64,000 nt of DNA from assembly GCA_030620095.1 (NCBI GenBank), contig JAUTXW010000328.1, forward strand, positions 930,001-994,000, read 5' to 3'. Shown piece after piece: positions 60,650-64,000 of the stretch; within the stretch, counting starts at the first letter, position 1, and each line of letters opens with the position of its first letter. The position numbers and the translations under genes were made by a program. This DNA is from Kuschelorhynchus macadamiae (taxonomy: Eukaryota; Arthropoda; Insecta; Coleoptera; Curculionidae). The notes under the pieces are model-generated. The model was not told the DNA's origin, searched no databases, and saw nothing but the letters and a program-made list of their open reading frames with translations.

Positions 60650-61639
60650 TTTTATGCCCTAGGGAATTTGTAGATGGCGCTTATCCCCGGCACCCCCTTA
60701 CGGTGCACAATTTCCCTAAACTTAGCCAACACAAGAATTTATTTAAAATCGAATTTGGGAAAACTATCACTTTTTTAAGGTGGGCTTTATCGCGACGTCC
60801 GGATAAGTATTTTTACAAGACAGACTTATTTACCCGACATGATTTCAAAAATTTGCAAATACTTCCCCAACTGACTTTATGAACGGTAAAGGGGATATAA
60901 ATAAAAAAGTGAAATACATTTCACGCATCTAGCCCAAATTTCTAGTTCTACCATACATTGCATGCCAATTTTTTTCTACAAAATCAGCGCAAATATAATA
61001 AAAATAATATAAATCGCGTCAAACATCAGACGGGAGTAGATGCTTTCCTACAGGGGATTCAGAACAGCTTCTATTTTAAGGTTTTGCATAATATTGTATT
61101 GAGAGTACCTATAGGTATAAAGTAAATTATAACTGATTTTAGTATGTTTTGTGGTTTCTTTTTCTACATTAATATACTAGTTTTAACCAGTCGGGTGTTT
61201 GTTTTCTTAATAGTTTTTGCTTGTTATATGTTTATAATAACGATGGTGAGATTATTGGGTTTACTAGGTGTTTTCTATGCTCATCAGATACTCGAACAGA
61301 TTCACTAGCTCCTCGTTCCTCTTAGTTGCGCAAGTTTTTTTATCGTTTACACTATCTGCTTTATTATGTTCGCCAGTCCTAATGTTTGTCGGATCATAAT
61401 GATTACCGATTTTCGTGTGTTTATTGACTTGGGCATCTCTATAAACGAACAATGCTTTAGTAGTTTCTTTGGTACTTCGAAGTCCAGTAAAGCTTCACTA
61501 TTCACTGTCGATGATTACCTTTCCGAGTTTCCCTATATGAAACCAGTTTAGTTTATTAAAATATTTGCCTCGCTTTGAACACTCCTTCAGGTACAGAAAA
61601 AAGAAAAAAATGGTACGTAATGCCATTCATTAACCAAAA
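60650..61639. other. Unassigned sequence
   Basis: No gene recognised on either strand. The 101-codon plus-strand frame at 60577-60882 overlaps the pseudogene above antisense and shows no motif. Confidence 0.35.
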
Positions 61640-63560
61640 CTGTATTGAATAAAGGTTTTATTTTTCATTAAATTCATACATTTTAAATTGTAAATTCACA
61701 TTTGCAATTTAAAATCTAAATACTAAAACATTGCTTTTAAATGATTGTAGAGAATTATGAAAAATGTCATGATTACAAAAATTATAGTTGTAATTTTTCA
61801 CTAATCGTCCAGTAAAACTTTGAATGCCATAGTTCTGTGGGGTGTTTCCTGGAAAAAGTGCCTGTTTCTTGTTTGTCTCTGGGGATTCGGAAATTAATGT
61901 TGAAAAGCAACTCTGCACAATCAATATTACCATTGACAACTTCGTGGAGAAAGAAGATCATGGCATTTTCTAGACGCTGTTTGGGCTGTGTAGTCCAACC
62001 AACTGAATCTGAATGCTATATGGTATGTCTTTGTAATAAAATCTGTGTTTGACTAATACAGCTACATTTTCCATTCAATGTATTTAAAAATAAAAAGATT
62101 TTTAAAATATTTATCATTTTATAATCTACATTTTTATTATAAAAATGTAGTATGTTTTATATAAATTCACATTATTTTCCATATTATTATTTTCTATCAA
62201 AACTAGTGCGTTATATACTAAAAAAATAATAATGACTTAAAAATAAGCGCTTGTTCGCTTGTTATAGAATTAATGTAATTTAGTGCGTTCGAATCATCGG
62301 AGGCGGAAGCAGTTTTACGTCGATCGAATCGAATCGAAATTGGCTTTAAGATTTAAACTAAAACATAACTGTTTTTTAAGAACAAAAAAATATTTAAATC
62401 TTATAAATTCATATTATTTCTCCTAAGTATTAAAAAACGCTCCAAAGCTATATAATATATAATTAACATAATAAAGAGGTTAAAAAATAGCCATTTTGGG
62501 CGTGACACTGAAACATTTTCGCCGACGGCGCTATTTTTCCCTGCCAAGCGCCTAGCTACGCTGCTTTCACTCGTTCTTAAATCCACAAGCTGCCGCTGGC
62601 ATAATAAACATTTAACAAACCTATTTTCACTGCTTCTAGTCGATTTTCATGACACAAATGGGATGTCCTGTTGTTGTGTCCCGAGAATACTTCTAAAAGC
62701 GAATTGTACCCAAATTTTATAGTACCAATATCATCCATATGATTGCACGTTCTGCGAAGAAAACCCAACATTTGGTAGCCTTGAAGGTAACATTGATAAT
62801 ATGTTCATTAAATGTCATTTCTCGGTCAAAGGTTATGCTTAAGTCAATAATTTTTTCAACTCTCTTTTTCCTTCTAAAACATAATTGTAGATTAAAGATG
62901 TTTTTCGACGGTAGAAGCTTATTACTCTGCAGTTGCCTGCATTGAGATTGAGGTTGTTATTTTTGCACCAACGGACCAGCTCATTTAATTCTTATTGAAC
63001 CATTTCACACTCTTTCTCAGAGTTAACAACGCAAAAGAACTTGAGGTCATCTGCATACAAAAGACATTTACACTTTTTAAAAATTCTGACGACATCGTTG
63101 ACAAAAAGCAATGTTACACCATTTATCTTAATATACTGCTTCCGATTGGTTAAATAGGACCTGATTAAATTCTGATATGTATCACCCATTCTATAAATTC
63201 TTAATTTCTTTAGAAGTAAGTTATGACACACAATGTCAAAGGCCTTAGATATGTCAGTGTACACCGCATCAATTTGACATCCTTCCTCGATATTCTGGAT
63301 AAGGAAGTTCTGATATACAGCTAAATTTGTAGCCGTTGGTCGTCCTTTAAAAAACCCATTCTATTCTAGAGTCAAATGATGTTTATATGACTCAAAAATT
63401 TCATCAGTCAATACGGCTTCCAATATTTTAGGAAATACAGTGGGGAAATGCATCTGTAGTTCTTGATATCTGTTCTTGAACCAGATTTAAAAATTGGGTA
63501 AAGAGTAGACTCCTTCCAATATGTTGGAAATTGAGCTGTATTATAGACAGGCAGGAGGTG
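61640..63560 (-). mobile_element. Jockey-like LINE, second copy, minus strand
   Basis: Same family as 14055-15755. From right to left: linker end (YWKESTLYPIFKSGSRTDIK), RT (62992-63500), C-terminal region, and the 3' region at 61690-62040. Positions about 62045-62575 do not match the family and look like an insertion or rearrangement. The 5' side ends near 63560, where an oppositely oriented endonuclease piece begins. Confidence 0.8.
62740..63545 (-). pseudogene. LINE reverse transcriptase (with motif A)
   Basis: Frame 63264-62992 has VYTDISKAFDIVCHNLLLKK (motif A, first Asp), YLTNRKQYIKINGVT, then a deletion of the SGISQGSxLGP block, then CKCLLYADDLKFFCVV (motif C). Upstream, in another frame, the text includes NGFFKGRPTATNLAVYQNFL (RT motif 2a). 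Downstream, MLGFLRRTCNHMDDIGTIKF appears near 62700-62770. It complements the other copy: this one keeps motif A and loses motif B, the plus-strand copy does the reverse. Confidence 0.85.
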
Positions 63561-63639
63561 AATCCTTCCCTGGCCTGATCCAAGATAGATCTGTTTTGAG
63601 TGTATAACTTATGATTAGATTTGTAATAACATATTTTAG

Positions 63640-64000
63640 ATTTTCACCCCTCTAGAAGAGGAAATTTTGAACGACTTGGATCTTATTGGATCGGAACGGG
63701 GGGATTACTAATAGAACCTAATTTTTTGAGAACACAGTTTCCACTAAACGGTAAACTATTAAATGTGCTTTACCTTAATATACGAAGCATAAATAAAAAT
63801 TTTGACCAATTTCTTTTATTGTATGAACAATTCCATCTTCAAGCATGTGAAATTATAATCTTAAGTGAATGCTTTCAAATTACAGGTGAACTTTATCACA
63901 TTAGAGGATACGCTACATTTTACAACAATGGGGACAATGGCAGAAACGATGGGATCATTACATTTATTAAATCAGAAATAAATGCAGATGTAAAACACAT
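63640..64000 (+). pseudogene. LINE APE-type endonuclease, N-terminal part, runs off the window
   Basis: Plus-strand frame open from about 63737 to the window edge: LLNVLYLNIRSINKNFDQFL (the N-x-RS start of APE endonucleases), ACEIIILSECFQ (the catalytic Glu block), YHIRGYATFYNN and NDGIITFIKSEI. A preceding block (LNDLDLIG) is separated by stops. The orientation is opposite to the adjacent LINE body; it is probably the inverted 5' part of the same insertion. Confidence 0.75.

Noticed and set aside
60577..60882. 101-codon plus-strand ORF
   Set aside because: Its first part is antisense to a recognisable pseudogene and the rest shows no motif or codon signal.

Overview
The window is a repeat-dense, AT-rich stretch of an animal genome, almost certainly an insect. 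The basis is the mobile elements: several mariner-like transposases with the DD41D spacing, a gypsy-group endogenous retrovirus with env and a tRNA-Ser-type primer site, Penelope-like elements, a jockey-like LINE, a hAT remnant and a Crypton-like tyrosine recombinase. I saw no rRNA, no convincing tRNA and no CRISPR. One possible host exon lies near 59.7-59.9 kb. The species cannot be named from the sequence.

Layout. 0-12.5 kb: decayed TIR transposons of the mariner/Tc1 superfamily (681-1550, 7121-8771, 10324-11450, 12080-12525), a Penelope 3' scrap (3820-3956), a 1.05-kb unclassified element with perfect 23-bp TIRs (4474-5527), and plain AT-rich sequence. 14-15.8 kb: a 5'-truncated jockey-like LINE. 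16.3-20.4 kb: degenerate tandem repeats, then two Penelope-like elements in a row, each separated by (TA)n. 20.7-29.2 kb: three long-TIR transposons separated by (TA)n tracts of up to about 375 bp, plus an 0.8-kb segment present twice. 29.5-30.6 kb: (TA)n followed by a 278-bp tandem repeat. 32-39.9 kb: a tandem duplication carrying a hAT element in each copy; a Ty3/gypsy element (33081-38196) is inserted in the second copy. 41.2-51.6 kb: a tyrosine recombinase gene split by a DD41D transposon, followed at once by an LTR-flanked gypsy-group retrovirus (43963-51607). 53-57.8 kb: transposase scraps and a 1.08-kb duplication. 57.9-60.6 kb: two halves of a degenerate multi-copy gene with about 1.9 kb between them. 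61.6-64 kb: a second copy of the jockey-like LINE on the minus strand, with an endonuclease segment in the opposite orientation at its 5' side.

The genes do not form a pathway. Each is the remains of an autonomous element, and the interest lies in the nesting order, the boundaries and recurrent architecture: (1) ~60-bp modules bounded by inverted ACAGGGTG-type motifs inside the long arms of DD41D elements; (2) large (TA)n tracts at transposon and Penelope boundaries; (3) hammerhead-like Penelope motifs at three loci; (4) a strong minus-strand bias of transposase and retrovirus remains.
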